Source: an uncultured Roseburia sp.
GTDB taxonomy: Bacteria > Bacillota > Clostridia > Lachnospirales > Lachnospiraceae
Length of the DNA: 9,456 nt
Direction of reading: 5' to 3'
Assembly: GCA_900548205.1 (NCBI GenBank)
Contig: URJS01000082.1
Span: 1-9,456 of the forward strand
Part shown: one piece after another, positions 1 to 5,909 of the stretch
Numbering within the stretch: the first letter of the stretch is position 1
Layout: the number at the start of each line of letters is the position of its first letter
Notes under the pieces: generated by a model
The model's input: only the letters and a program-made list of their open reading frames with translations
Told to the model about the DNA's origin: nothing
Databases searched by the model: none
Translations under genes and position numbers: made by a program

Positions 1-10
1 ACTATAGAGC

Positions 11-56
11 GAGGGTGCCGCTCAATCATCTAATTTGATGATTTTGCGACACCCTC
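11..56. repeat. Imperfect palindrome / hairpin
   Basis: GAGGGTG at 11-17 is the exact reverse complement of CACCCTC at 50-56. Inside it, GC pairs with GC, and AATCATC (24-30) pairs with GATGATT (37-43) around a six-base loop. No T-run follows on either strand, so it is not a normal terminator. It could be a repeat-type extragenic palindrome, the fused ends of a lost insertion sequence, or the 3' end structure of a transcript coming from outside the window. The pairing is seen directly; the role is unknown. Confidence 0.55.
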
Positions 57-61
57 TGGTG

Positions 62-67
62 TATAAT
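62..67 (+). promoter_or_regulatory. Possible -10 box (TATAAT)
   Basis: A perfect TATAAT lies just right of the 11-56 palindrome and about 60 bases ahead of a strong terminator. I find no good -35 box 16-18 bases upstream (TTGATG at 35-40 is 21 bases away). If active, it would make a transcript of roughly 100 bases ending at the 130-175 terminator. Low confidence. Confidence 0.22.
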
Positions 68-78
68 CTACTCAGAAA

Positions 79-105
79 GGTGATCGGAACTGATTTCCGA
101 TTGCC
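79..105 (+). other. RNA hairpin, 11-bp stem
   Basis: GGTGATCGGAA (79-89) pairs with TTCCGATTGCC (95-105) through 11 base pairs, two of them G-U, around a five-base loop. It sits between the TATAAT at 62 and the terminator at 130-175, so it could be part of a short structured RNA or of a longer 3' untranslated region. I do not recognise a known riboswitch or RNA family. Confidence 0.45.
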
Positions 106-129
106 CTCAGTAAGAAAATGAATTATAAG

Positions 130-175
130 AATAGCATCCTCAACTTTGGACGGTCTGGGATGCTATTTCTTTTTG
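130..175 (+). terminator. Rho-independent terminator
   Basis: AATAGCATCC (130-139) and GGATGCTATT (158-167) form a perfect 10-bp stem with an 18-base loop, followed by a T-rich run (TCTTTTTG). It ends transcription arriving from the left, either from a gene outside the window or from the TATAAT at 62-67. There is no comparable T-run for the - strand. Confidence 0.8.
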
Positions 176-217
176 TTATTATGACTATATATGTAAGAAA
201 GAGCCGCAAAAATTACC

Positions 218-378
218 AGTGTACTGTATCACTCACATTTCGCATAATGACTTGCCTGAATTTCCATCTGCTGCGTTGTCGTCAATCGACGATGCCACCG
301 CATCGCCTCATTCCTCCGCCTTACAGGCTGAAAATTCATTCTGCGCCATTATGCTGAAAGTGAACGAGACAGTACACT
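218..378. mobile_element. Miniature inverted-repeat element (MITE-like), about 161 bp
   Basis: The outer 32 bases at 218-249 and 347-378 are inverted repeats matching at 26 of 32 positions, and the first ten (AGTGTACTGT) match exactly. Weaker pairing continues inward, and the middle folds as TCGTC/GACGA near 282-295, so the whole unit is a long fold-back. No transposase is present, which fits a non-autonomous miniature element or a large structured RNA repeat. I could not find a clear target-site duplication (left flank AAAAATTACC, right flank AACAATAAAG). On the - strand, positions 349 to 233 read as a 38-codon frame broken by one TGA at 308-310. Element structure is seen; mobility is inferred. 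Confidence 0.6.
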
Positions 379-594
379 AACAATAAAGTCAGAACCTCCA
401 TTGTGTTCATCTGGCATCACCCTCTTTGTGTACGAGAGGGCATCTAAGCATCGGAAAATCACATCCTGCTTTCTTTTCAATGATACAAAATCATTCTATC
501 ATACAGGGAACAGAGGTTCAAACAAAAAGGTATCTCGTGTTTTTGGAGGGCTGCTGTTAGGATCAGGTTCTCTGATATTCGATCATTTCCAGAA
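379..594. other. Intergenic stretch with no recognised gene
   Basis: Short open frames exist on both strands, but none has a good ribosome binding site or a familiar protein pattern. Small dyads are visible: CCCTCT/AGAGGG (420-425/435-440), AATGAT/ATCATT (479-484/490-495) and ATCAG/CTGAT (562-566/572-576). None is strong enough to name as a site. Confidence 0.4.
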
Positions 595-623
595 TTGAAA
601 ATATGAATAGGGTATGATAAGAT
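595..623 (+). promoter_or_regulatory. Candidate promoter of the pyrE operon
   Basis: TTGAAA (595-600) is followed after 17 bases by TAAGAT (618-623). TATGAT at 613-618 is an alternative -10 but lacks a matching -35. The predicted start, near 630, gives a leader of about 45 bases, too short for a PyrR-type attenuator, and none is visible. Position and spacing are reasonable; the box matches are only moderate. Confidence 0.35.
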
Positions 624-673
624 TGATAAAAATGAAAGTGTTAAAAGCCCACAAAACGGAGGTTTGAGAGAGG

Positions 674-1354
674 ATGGAAGCATACAAGCAGGAATTTATC
701 GAATTTATGGTAGAGAGCGATGTGCTTAAGTTTGGAGAGTTTACACTAAAAAGCGGCAGAAAGTCCCCATTTTTTATGAACGCAGGCGCCTATGTGACAG
801 GCAGCCAGCTGATGCGTCTCGGCGAGTACTATGCGCAGGCAATCCACAAGACGTATGGAGATGACTTTGATGTGCTGTTTGGTCCGGCATACAAGGGGAT
901 TCCGATCAGTGTTGTGACAGCGGTTGCCTATAGTAAATTATACGGAAAAGAGATCCGTTACTGCTCTGACCGCAAGGAGGAAAAGGATCACGGTGCGGAT
1001 AAGGGCGGATTTCTCGGAAGCAGCTTAAAGGATGGCGACAGAGTTGTTATGATCGAGGATGTAACGACCTCCGGCAAGTCGATGGAGGAGACGGTTCCAA
1101 AGGTGAAAGGGGCGGCAGACGTTGCGATCATAGGTCTGATGGTTTCCTTAAACCGCATGGAAAAAGGGCTTGGCGGTGAGAAGAGTGCGCTTGAGGAGGT
1201 ACAGGAGCGCTATGGATTTGCGGCAAACGCGATCGTGACGATGGCCGAGGTGGTAGAGCATTTGTACAACCGCCCGTGTCATGACAGGGTTGTTATCGAT
1301 GATAAGCTAAAGGCAGCGATTGACGAATATTACAGGCAGTATGGCTGTGAGTAA
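674..1354 (+). CDS. pyrE: Orotate phosphoribosyltransferase
   Basis: The 226-residue protein joins orotate and PRPP to give orotidine 5'-phosphate and pyrophosphate, the fifth step of UMP synthesis, in the cytoplasm. The N-terminal FGEFTLKSGRKSPFFMN (about 20-36) is the usual orotate and PRPP contact region. FGPAYKGIPIS (69-79) is the conserved core loop, RKEEKDHG (100-107) is the flexible catalytic loop with its lysines and histidine, and VVMIEDVTTSGKS (124-136) is the PRPP-binding motif. Length is normal for the family. The ATG at 674 follows GGAGG at 658-662 (11 bases away) and a GAGAGAGG right before it. It is the first gene of a probable six-gene operon, and its 3' end overlaps the next gene by about 14 bases. 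Nothing is missing. Confidence 0.95.
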   Translation: MEAYKQEFIEFMVESDVLKFGEFTLKSGRKSPFFMNAGAYVTGSQLMRLGEYYAQAIHKTYGDDFDVLFGPAYKGIPISVVTAVAYSKLYGKEIRYCSDRKEEKDHGADKGGFLGSSLKDGDRVVMIEDVTTSGKSMEETVPKVKGAADVAIIGLMVSLNRMEKGLGGEKSALEEVQERYGFAANAIVTMAEVVEHLYNRPCHDRVVIDDKLKAAIDEYYRQYGCE

Positions 1355-1823
1355 AAAGAGACGCCGCTTGATGGCGATCGGATTATTTATCTTATATTTT
1401 GCAGTATTATTTTATTTCCTCTTTTTTTCGGAGGAGCTTGGGCGCACCTACAGCGAGCGCACCTATCATTATAATCTTGTACCGTTTAAGGAGATCGGAA
1501 GATTTATCCGGTATCATAAGAGACTTGGTACGGGGACCGTGCTTTTGAATATTGTAGGAAATGTCGCCGCGTTTGTGCCGTTTGGTATATTTCTGCCTGT
1601 TTTTTCCACACGCTGCAGAAAATTTTGGTTTACGGCATACTATAGCTTTGAACTCAGCCTTTTGGTAGAATTATTACAGCTGGTGGCGAAGGTTGGAAGC
1701 TTTGATGTGGATGATCTGCTGCTCAATACGTTAGGCGGGATCATCGGATTTTTCGTTTATTGGCTAGGAAAAAGAATATTGTGGGGGAATAAGCGTGAGA
1801 AAACGCCGGAGGAGAGATTATAA
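1341..1823 (+). CDS. VanZ-like family membrane protein
   Basis: A 160-residue membrane protein with a very basic start (KKRRR at 5-9, expected to stay in the cytoplasm) and four likely membrane helices: about 11-30, 66-88, 97-117 and 127-148. Family signatures are visible: YNLVPFKEI (44-52), NIVGNVAAFVPFG (70-82) and FDVDDLLLNTLGG (121-133), with the conserved N, G, PFG and D residues of the VanZ-like domain. VanZ itself gives low-level teicoplanin resistance in vanA clusters by an unclear mechanism, and most relatives, including this one, have no known role. The start is uncertain: TTG 1320 would run far into pyrE, GTG 1347 is also in frame, and ATG 1341 is my choice although its ribosome binding site is weak. 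Overlap with pyrE suggests translational coupling. Confidence 0.8.
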   Translation: MAVSKKRRRLMAIGLFILYFAVLFYFLFFSEELGRTYSERTYHYNLVPFKEIGRFIRYHKRLGTGTVLLNIVGNVAAFVPFGIFLPVFSTRCRKFWFTAYYSFELSLLVELLQLVAKVGSFDVDDLLLNTLGGIIGFFVYWLGKRILWGNKREKTPEERL

Positions 1824-2121
1824 GTTTACAGAAAAAACACAGTCCAAGCGGGGAATCGCCGCGCTGTTGTTAGCTGTGCTGTCACTGGCAGTGCTGGCTG
1901 CCGTGATCATGAATTCATTTTGGAAACAGGGAAACGGAAGTATGTATCTGGGAAGCGCGGGCGTGGCGGCAATGCTGCTTGGCATCGTTGCGCTTGTAAT
2001 CGCGATCAAGAGTCTGCGGGAGGAAAATTCCTTCAAACTGTTTCCCTATGTTTCGACGGTTGTTTCTTTTTGTGCAGTCGGCATCTGGGTTGCGCTTTAT
2101 GCCGCAGGCATGGCAGGCTGA
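1795..2121 (+). CDS. Small three-helix membrane protein of unknown function
   Basis: A 108-residue protein starting with a cluster of arginines and lysines (RKRRRR at 2-7), then a polar stretch, then three hydrophobic helices at about 20-43, 51-72 and 82-105. The only charged turn inside is KSLREEN between helices two and three. The pattern resembles the small uncharacterised clostridial proteins catalogued as DUF6142, but I recall that family only loosely. It starts at GTG 1795, preceded at eight bases by a GGGGG run (1782-1786), and overlaps the VanZ-like gene by 29 bases, so the two are probably translated together. No enzyme motif is visible, and function is unknown. It may partner the VanZ-like protein in the membrane. 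Confidence 0.72.
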   Translation: MRKRRRRDYKFTEKTQSKRGIAALLLAVLSLAVLAAVIMNSFWKQGNGSMYLGSAGVAAMLLGIVALVIAIKSLREENSFKLFPYVSTVVSFCAVGIWVALYAAGMAG

Positions 2122-2138
2122 CAGAGGAGGAAATTGGG

Positions 2139-2726
2139 ATGAATGATTTTCAAAAGCAGATCGCTTTTATTATGGAACTGGATCAGATTAAAAAGATTGG
2201 ACGGCAGACATATCTGGCGGATGGGAGCCGGAAGGAAAATGATGCCGAGCATTCGTGGCATTTGGCGCTGATGGCATTTGTGCTTGCCGATTATGCAAAG
2301 GAAGAAATTGATCTATTAAAAACGATGAAAATGGTGCTCTTGCACGATGTGGTTGAGATTGATGCGGGCGACACCTATGCTTATGATACAGAGGGAAATA
2401 AGACGAAGCGTGCGCGTGAGCTAAAGGCGGCAGACCGTATTTTTGGATTGCTTCCGAAGGAGCAGGCAGCGGAATACCGTGCGCTTTGGGATGAGTTTGA
2501 GGCGATGGAGACAGCAGAGGCAAAATTTGCGAATACGCTCGATAAGGTTCAGCCGCTTCTGCTCAATGACGCATCGGGCGGCAGGTCGTGGATGGAGCAT
2601 GGTGTGAAGAAGTCCCAGGTGCTGGAAAGAAATGCGCATACAAAGGAAGGGTCTGATGAGCTTTGGGTGTATGCGAAAGGGCTGATCGAGAAGAATGCGG
2701 CAGAGGGAAAATTATTAGAGGAATAG
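2139..2726 (+). CDS. HD-domain hydrolase, YfbR/HDDC2-like 5'-deoxynucleotidase
   Basis: A 195-residue soluble HD-superfamily protein. Metal and catalytic positions are all visible: H38 in AEHSWHLAL, H69-D70 in LLHDVVEIDAGD, and D135 in NTLDKVQPLL. E73 and D78 have the same spacing from the HD pair as the catalytic residues of Escherichia coli YfbR. That family removes the 5'-phosphate from deoxyribonucleoside monophosphates using a divalent metal. The match to this subfamily is by motif and length, so substrate is inferred. The ATG at 2139 has a perfect AGGAGG (2125-2130) eight bases upstream; a longer in-frame reading back to 1920 only covers the previous gene. The stop TAG overlaps the AGGAGG in front of the next gene. 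A place beside pyrE and purE fits nucleotide pool control. Confidence 0.85.
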   Translation: MNDFQKQIAFIMELDQIKKIGRQTYLADGSRKENDAEHSWHLALMAFVLADYAKEEIDLLKTMKMVLLHDVVEIDAGDTYAYDTEGNKTKRARELKAADRIFGLLPKEQAAEYRALWDEFEAMETAEAKFANTLDKVQPLLLNDASGGRSWMEHGVKKSQVLERNAHTKEGSDELWVYAKGLIEKNAAEGKLLEE

Positions 2727-2731
2727 GAGGA

Positions 2732-4801
2732 ATGGAGAGACAAGTGGGATACAGTGAGATTTATGAGGAGTTGAATCATCAAGCGAGGGAACGGTTTGAG
2801 CTGATGGAGGAGCGGATTGCTCAGATTTGCAGCAAGGCAGAAACGAAAGAGCAGTCTGCTGATTATTTTCAAAAAAACGCGGCGTTTTTGCTGATGCTTG
2901 CAAAGCTTTACAGGGATCGGAAGGATGTGGACAGTAAAAGCGCCGCAGAGTTAAAGCAGCAGAATTTCAAGCTTTATGAGGATATTCTGCCGGAGGCATA
3001 TCAGAGCAGCTATGCGAATCCGGCATATGCCATCAAAGTGTTTGGCAGGGAGCTTGGAGAACCGCTTTGCTTAATGGCAGCGCATCTTAGGGAGAGTATC
3101 CGTGAGGTGTTCAGAGGGAATCTTCTCCGTCTTACGATTGCAATGGAGCTGTTTGTGGAGGTCTATAATACCTTTGAGGCTTGGGCAAGAGAGGAAGAAC
3201 ATGCGCAGGGGACGGAGCGCGCAAAAGAGCTGTCACAGATTTTTTATTGGTATTTTCACGATTACAGCGAAATTTTTCAGGAGGAGAGCATCCGCAGACA
3301 GATCAATCCCGGGGAAAATTTTGAGACCGAGATCGTGTTGGGAGCGGATTTGACGGATCCCTCTTATCTGTACCGCTATGGCGCATATATCGGAGCGAAT
3401 GAGCTTGTGATGGCAGAATTTTTAAACCGTCTGCCGGAGGAAAAAATTCAGGCGATGGCAGATACCTATACAGAGGGGTATCGTATCGGTTTTGAGGTGA
3501 CGGGCAAGGATATTAGCAAAAAGAAGGTCGTTCAGGTGCGTTATCCGATCGGCTTTGAGCGCATGGTGCGTGCAGCTATCCGCAATTTTGAAAAAATGGG
3601 CTTGAAACCGACAATGGCAGCGACAGGGACGGCAGCGAACAAGCAGTTTGACTATGATCACAAGGAGGATCGTGCCTACTATATAGATAAAGCGTATGTA
3701 GAGCGGTGCTTAGAGGTCAGAAAGACATATTTTGAGGAGGAAAAGCTCCTTGCGGCAGGGATGGCGGGACCGGCTGTGATAGAGGTATTTGGGGAGGAGC
3801 CGTTTTCGCCGGAGACGAAGAAGGAAGCGCTTCATTACGATAAGAAACAGCAGCAGCTCTGTGTCTATGAGATGAGTCAGGCAGGGCAGATCACTAATAA
3901 ATACATCAAAGGCGAGGAGCGCAGCTTTACGATCATCGCTTATCCGGTACCGGCGATCGGAGCGCAGTTCGAGGAGATTTTTGAGGAAACGGTAAAGATC
4001 AATACCCTAGATTATGCGCTCTATCAAAGGATGCAGCAGATCATGATAGATGTGTTAGATCAGGCGGAGCGGGTGCATATTACCGGACGGGGGACAAATA
4101 AGACAGACTTATATGTCAATATTTGGAAATTAAAGGATCCTAAGAAGGAGACGGCATTTGAAAACTGTGTGGCAGACGTTAATATTCCGGTCGGGGAAGT
4201 CTTTACCTCTCCGGTTCTTGAGGGAACAAACGGAAAGCTATTTGTCAGTCAGGTCTATCTGAATGAGTTAAAATATGAGAATTTGGAGATTGATTTTAAG
4301 GACGGTATGATTTCCTCTTACACCTGCACGAACTTTGCGGAGGAGGAAGAAAATGAAAAATATATCCGTGATAATCTCCTAAAGCATCATGAGACACTTC
4401 CGATGGGAGAATTTGCAATCGGAACAAATACGACGGCGTACCGGATGGCAAGAGATTTTCATATTGCAGACAAGCTGCCGATTTTGATCGCAGAAAAGAC
4501 GGGGCCGCATTTTGCAGTCGGTGATACCTGTTATAGCCATGAGGAGGATAATATTTCCTATAATCCGGACGGAAAAGCAATCGTGGCAAGGGAGAACGCG
4601 GTGTCTGCGCTGCGAAAGGCAGAGGATGCCAGCGAGGCGCAGAAGGCTTATCTGAATTGTCATACTGATATTACGATTCCGTATGATGAGCTTGACAAGA
4701 TTACGGCGATCTGCAAAGATGGAAAGGAAATTGATATTATTTCAGGCGGCAAATTTGTGCTGGAGGGCACAGAGCAGTTAAATGAGCCGCTGGAACGATA
4801 A
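2732..4801 (+). CDS. Large M29-family (AmpS/thermophilic type) aminopeptidase
   Basis: A 689-residue cytoplasmic metallo-aminopeptidase that removes N-terminal residues from peptides. The C-terminal half carries the M29 signatures: GRGTNKTDLYV, then E489 in PVGEVFTSP, E560 in LPMGEFAIGTN, H593 in TGPHFAVGD, Y601, and H644-x-D646 in CHTDI. These fit the known ligand set of two glutamates, a histidine, a tyrosine and an HxD pair. Classical members are about 370-420 residues; this one has about 250-300 extra N-terminal residues, mostly helical and rich in charge, with no signal peptide. The start is uncertain. ATG 2732 is only one base from AGGAGG (2725-2730) and would need GAGG at 2718-2721; in-frame GTG 2744 has GGAG six bases upstream and AGGAGG thirteen bases upstream. 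It sits five bases after the HD gene and 39 before purE. Confidence 0.82.
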   Translation: MERQVGYSEIYEELNHQARERFELMEERIAQICSKAETKEQSADYFQKNAAFLLMLAKLYRDRKDVDSKSAAELKQQNFKLYEDILPEAYQSSYANPAYAIKVFGRELGEPLCLMAAHLRESIREVFRGNLLRLTIAMELFVEVYNTFEAWAREEEHAQGTERAKELSQIFYWYFHDYSEIFQEESIRRQINPGENFETEIVLGADLTDPSYLYRYGAYIGANELVMAEFLNRLPEEKIQAMADTYTEGYRIGFEVTGKDISKKKVVQVRYPIGFERMVRAAIRNFEKMGLKPTMAATGTAANKQFDYDHKEDRAYYIDKAYVERCLEVRKTYFEEEKLLAAGMAGPAVIEVFGEEPFSPETKKEALHYDKKQQQLCVYEMSQAGQITNKYIKGEERSFTIIAYPVPAIGAQFEEIFEETVKINTLDYALYQRMQQIMIDVLDQAERVHITGRGTNKTDLYVNIWKLKDPKKETAFENCVADVNIPVGEVFTSPVLEGTNGKLFVSQVYLNELKYENLEIDFKDGMISSYTCTNFAEEEENEKYIRDNLLKHHETLPMGEFAIGTNTTAYRMARDFHIADKLPILIAEKTGPHFAVGDTCYSHEEDNISYNPDGKAIVARENAVSALRKAEDASEAQKAYLNCHTDITIPYDELDKITAICKDGKEIDIISGGKFVLEGTEQLNEPLER

Positions 4802-4827
4802 GTTAAGAAAAGTAAGAACAGGCAGAA

Positions 4828-4833
4828 AAGGAG
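4828..4833 (+). promoter_or_regulatory. Ribosome binding site of purE
   Basis: AAGGAG seven bases before the ATG at 4841. The 39-base gap after the aminopeptidase gene holds no terminator or clear promoter, so purE is probably read through from upstream. Confidence 0.7.
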
Positions 4834-4840
4834 TAGCATT

Positions 4841-5341
4841 ATGGCAAAGGTTGGTATTGTAATGGGAAGCGATTCGGATATGCCGGTTATGGCAAAGGCA
4901 GCGGATATTTTAGAAAAGCTCGGAATCAGCTATGAGATGAAGATTATTTCCGCACACCGTGAGCCGGATGTATTTTTTGAGTATGCAAAGAGTGCGGAGG
5001 AGCGCGGCTTTAAGGTGATCATCGCGGGCGCCGGCATGGCGGCGCATCTGCCGGGAATGTGCGCGGCAATCTTTCCGATGCCGGTCATTGGAATCCCGAT
5101 GCATACGACGTCACTTGGCGGACGTGATTCCTTGTATTCGATCGTACAGATGCCGTCGGGTATTCCGGTGGCGACCGTTGCAATCAATGGAGGTGCAAAT
5201 GCAGGATTACTTGCAGCGAAAATTCTTGCAACATCAGATGATTCAATTTTGCAAAAATTAAAAGAATATTCTGAAGAATTAAAAGAACAGGTCGTGGCAA
5301 AGGATGCGAGACTGCAGGAAGTTGGTTATCAGAATTATTAA
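4841..5341 (+). CDS. purE: N5-carboxyaminoimidazole ribonucleotide mutase (PurE, class I)
   Basis: The 166-residue protein moves the carboxyl group of N5-CAIR to carbon 4, giving CAIR, in purine synthesis. Class I features are clear: MGSDSDMPVM (8-17, phosphate binding), ISAHREPD (36-43) with the catalytic histidine H39, IAGAGMAAHLPGMCA (61-75), PVIGIP (81-86) and QMPSGIPVATVAI (103-115). The AAHLPG motif and short length favour the bacterial mutase over the class II AIR carboxylase of animals and some other bacteria. Class I enzymes normally depend on PurK to make N5-CAIR, and purK is not in the window. It is the last gene of the pyrE operon, separated from purM by 568 bases, so it is probably controlled apart from purMND. 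Confidence 0.96.
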   Translation: MAKVGIVMGSDSDMPVMAKAADILEKLGISYEMKIISAHREPDVFFEYAKSAEERGFKVIIAGAGMAAHLPGMCAAIFPMPVIGIPMHTTSLGGRDSLYSIVQMPSGIPVATVAINGGANAGLLAAKILATSDDSILQKLKEYSEELKEQVVAKDARLQEVGYQNY

Positions 5342-5349
5342 AAGCGGAC

Positions 5350-5390
5350 GCCGCCGCAGGGGTTTCCCTGTGGCGGCATTTCTCACTTTA
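5350..5390 (+). terminator. Probable terminator after purE
   Basis: A 12-bp GC-rich stem (5350-5361 pairing with 5366-5377, one G-U pair) closed by a four-base loop starts eight bases after the purE stop. The following tract, ATTTCTCACTTTA, is only partly T-rich, so termination may be incomplete. It likely ends the pyrE-purE operon. Confidence 0.6.
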
Positions 5391-5785
5391 GAGGGAAGCT
5401 TTGCTGCAAAGCAAACCTTCTGGGGAACGACCTGCGGCGGCATGGAATCGTGTCGTTTTTAGAATATGATTTTAGAATATGATAAGGAAATCGTCTAATT
5501 GGGGAGCGGCCGGAAGGCGTTGATTTTTATGTATTTCGAGGCAGTGGTAATTTTCGGCGGCAATACAGAGGAGTCTTTATTAAAGAGCAGTAGAAAGAGC
5601 CGGGGGAGTAAGGCTTAGGCTGCGTAATTAGATCGTACAATTCGGGGGAAGGCTTGTTGCCTTAAGAGCGCAAATTTAGGAGAGCGAGCAGAATTGCGGC
5701 AGACGGTTAAAAGTTCTTCTCTGCCTATGTGAAGCAGGCAGTAAGATTTATTTTATTAGAATATTTGAAAAAAATAAAGGAATCC
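5391..5785. other. Long intergenic stretch between purE and purM, no gene recognised
   Basis: No believable reading frame. The best is a 29-codon frame at 5529-5618 with a weak ribosome site. Visible structure includes GCTTTG/CAAAGC (about 5398-5412), a 13-bp tandem repeat (5457-5482), AAGGC/GCCTT (5649-5663) and CTGCCT/AGGCAG (5721-5741). The left part is fairly GC-rich and the right part becomes very AT-rich. No riboswitch family is recognised. Confidence 0.5.
5457..5482. repeat. 13-bp perfect tandem repeat, two copies
   Basis: TTTTAGAATATGA occurs at 5457-5469 and again directly after at 5470-5482. The core TAGAATAT also recurs at 5757-5764 and 5867-5874, making four copies on the same strand in the purE-purM gap. 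This may be replication slippage or a protein-binding repeat. Confidence 0.7.
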
Positions 5786-5800
5786 ATTAGTGCAACTAAT
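5786..5800. promoter_or_regulatory. Palindrome, candidate operator upstream of purM
   Basis: ATTAGT (5786-5791) and ACTAAT (5795-5800) are perfect inverted repeats around GCA. It lies 21 bases before the -35 box of the likely purM promoter. The shape suits a dimeric repressor or activator. It is unlike the Bacillus subtilis PurR box, and the binding protein is unknown. Confidence 0.35.
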
Positions 5801-5821
5801 AATATGGATAATAATATATAA

Positions 5822-5851
5822 TTGGAAAATATAAGGTATTCCATTTATACT
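5822..5851 (+). promoter_or_regulatory. Promoter of the purMND operon
   Basis: TTGGAA (5822-5827) and TATACT (5846-5851) are 18 bases apart in very AT-rich DNA, a good sigma-70/SigA type match. The start near 5858 leaves a leader of about 50 bases with no riboswitch or terminator hairpin. TATAAT at 5817-5822 is a possible second -10 without a clear -35. Confidence 0.55.
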
Positions 5852-5909
5852 GTAGCTAAAGAATGTTAGAATATAGAAACTGGACGTTTGATCGAATGGA
5901 GGAAAGGCA

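Noticed and set aside
62..110. Purine riboswitch suggested by TATAATCTACTCA
   Set aside because: The paired loops and the closing stem of the purine aptamer are absent; the match is just a promoter-like TATAAT.
118..357. 79-codon + strand reading frame
   Set aside because: It runs through the 130-175 terminator and the inverted-repeat element, lacks a ribosome binding site, and has no protein family pattern.
401..598. 65-codon + strand frame and a 68-codon - strand frame (477-683)
   Set aside because: No ribosome binding site, no recognisable motif, and the - strand frame overlaps the pyrE start.
1320..1340. TTG start extending the VanZ-like protein into pyrE
   Set aside because: It would deepen the overlap and add non-family residues; ATG 1341 or GTG 1347 fit better.
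1920..2138. N-terminal extension of the HD protein
   Set aside because: It covers the previous membrane protein gene in another frame, and a perfect AGGAGG points to ATG 2139.
2663..2731. Longer start of the aminopeptidase at 2663
   Set aside because: It lies inside the HD gene, without a ribosome binding site, and adds 23 residues of low-quality sequence.
5529..5618. 29-codon frame beginning MYFEAVVIFGGN between purE and purM
   Set aside because: Too short, weak ribosome site at 11 bases, and no similarity I recognise.
5858..5909. PurR box or riboswitch in the purM leader
   Set aside because: No CCGAACAT-like pair and no aptamer or terminator fold in the 50-base leader.
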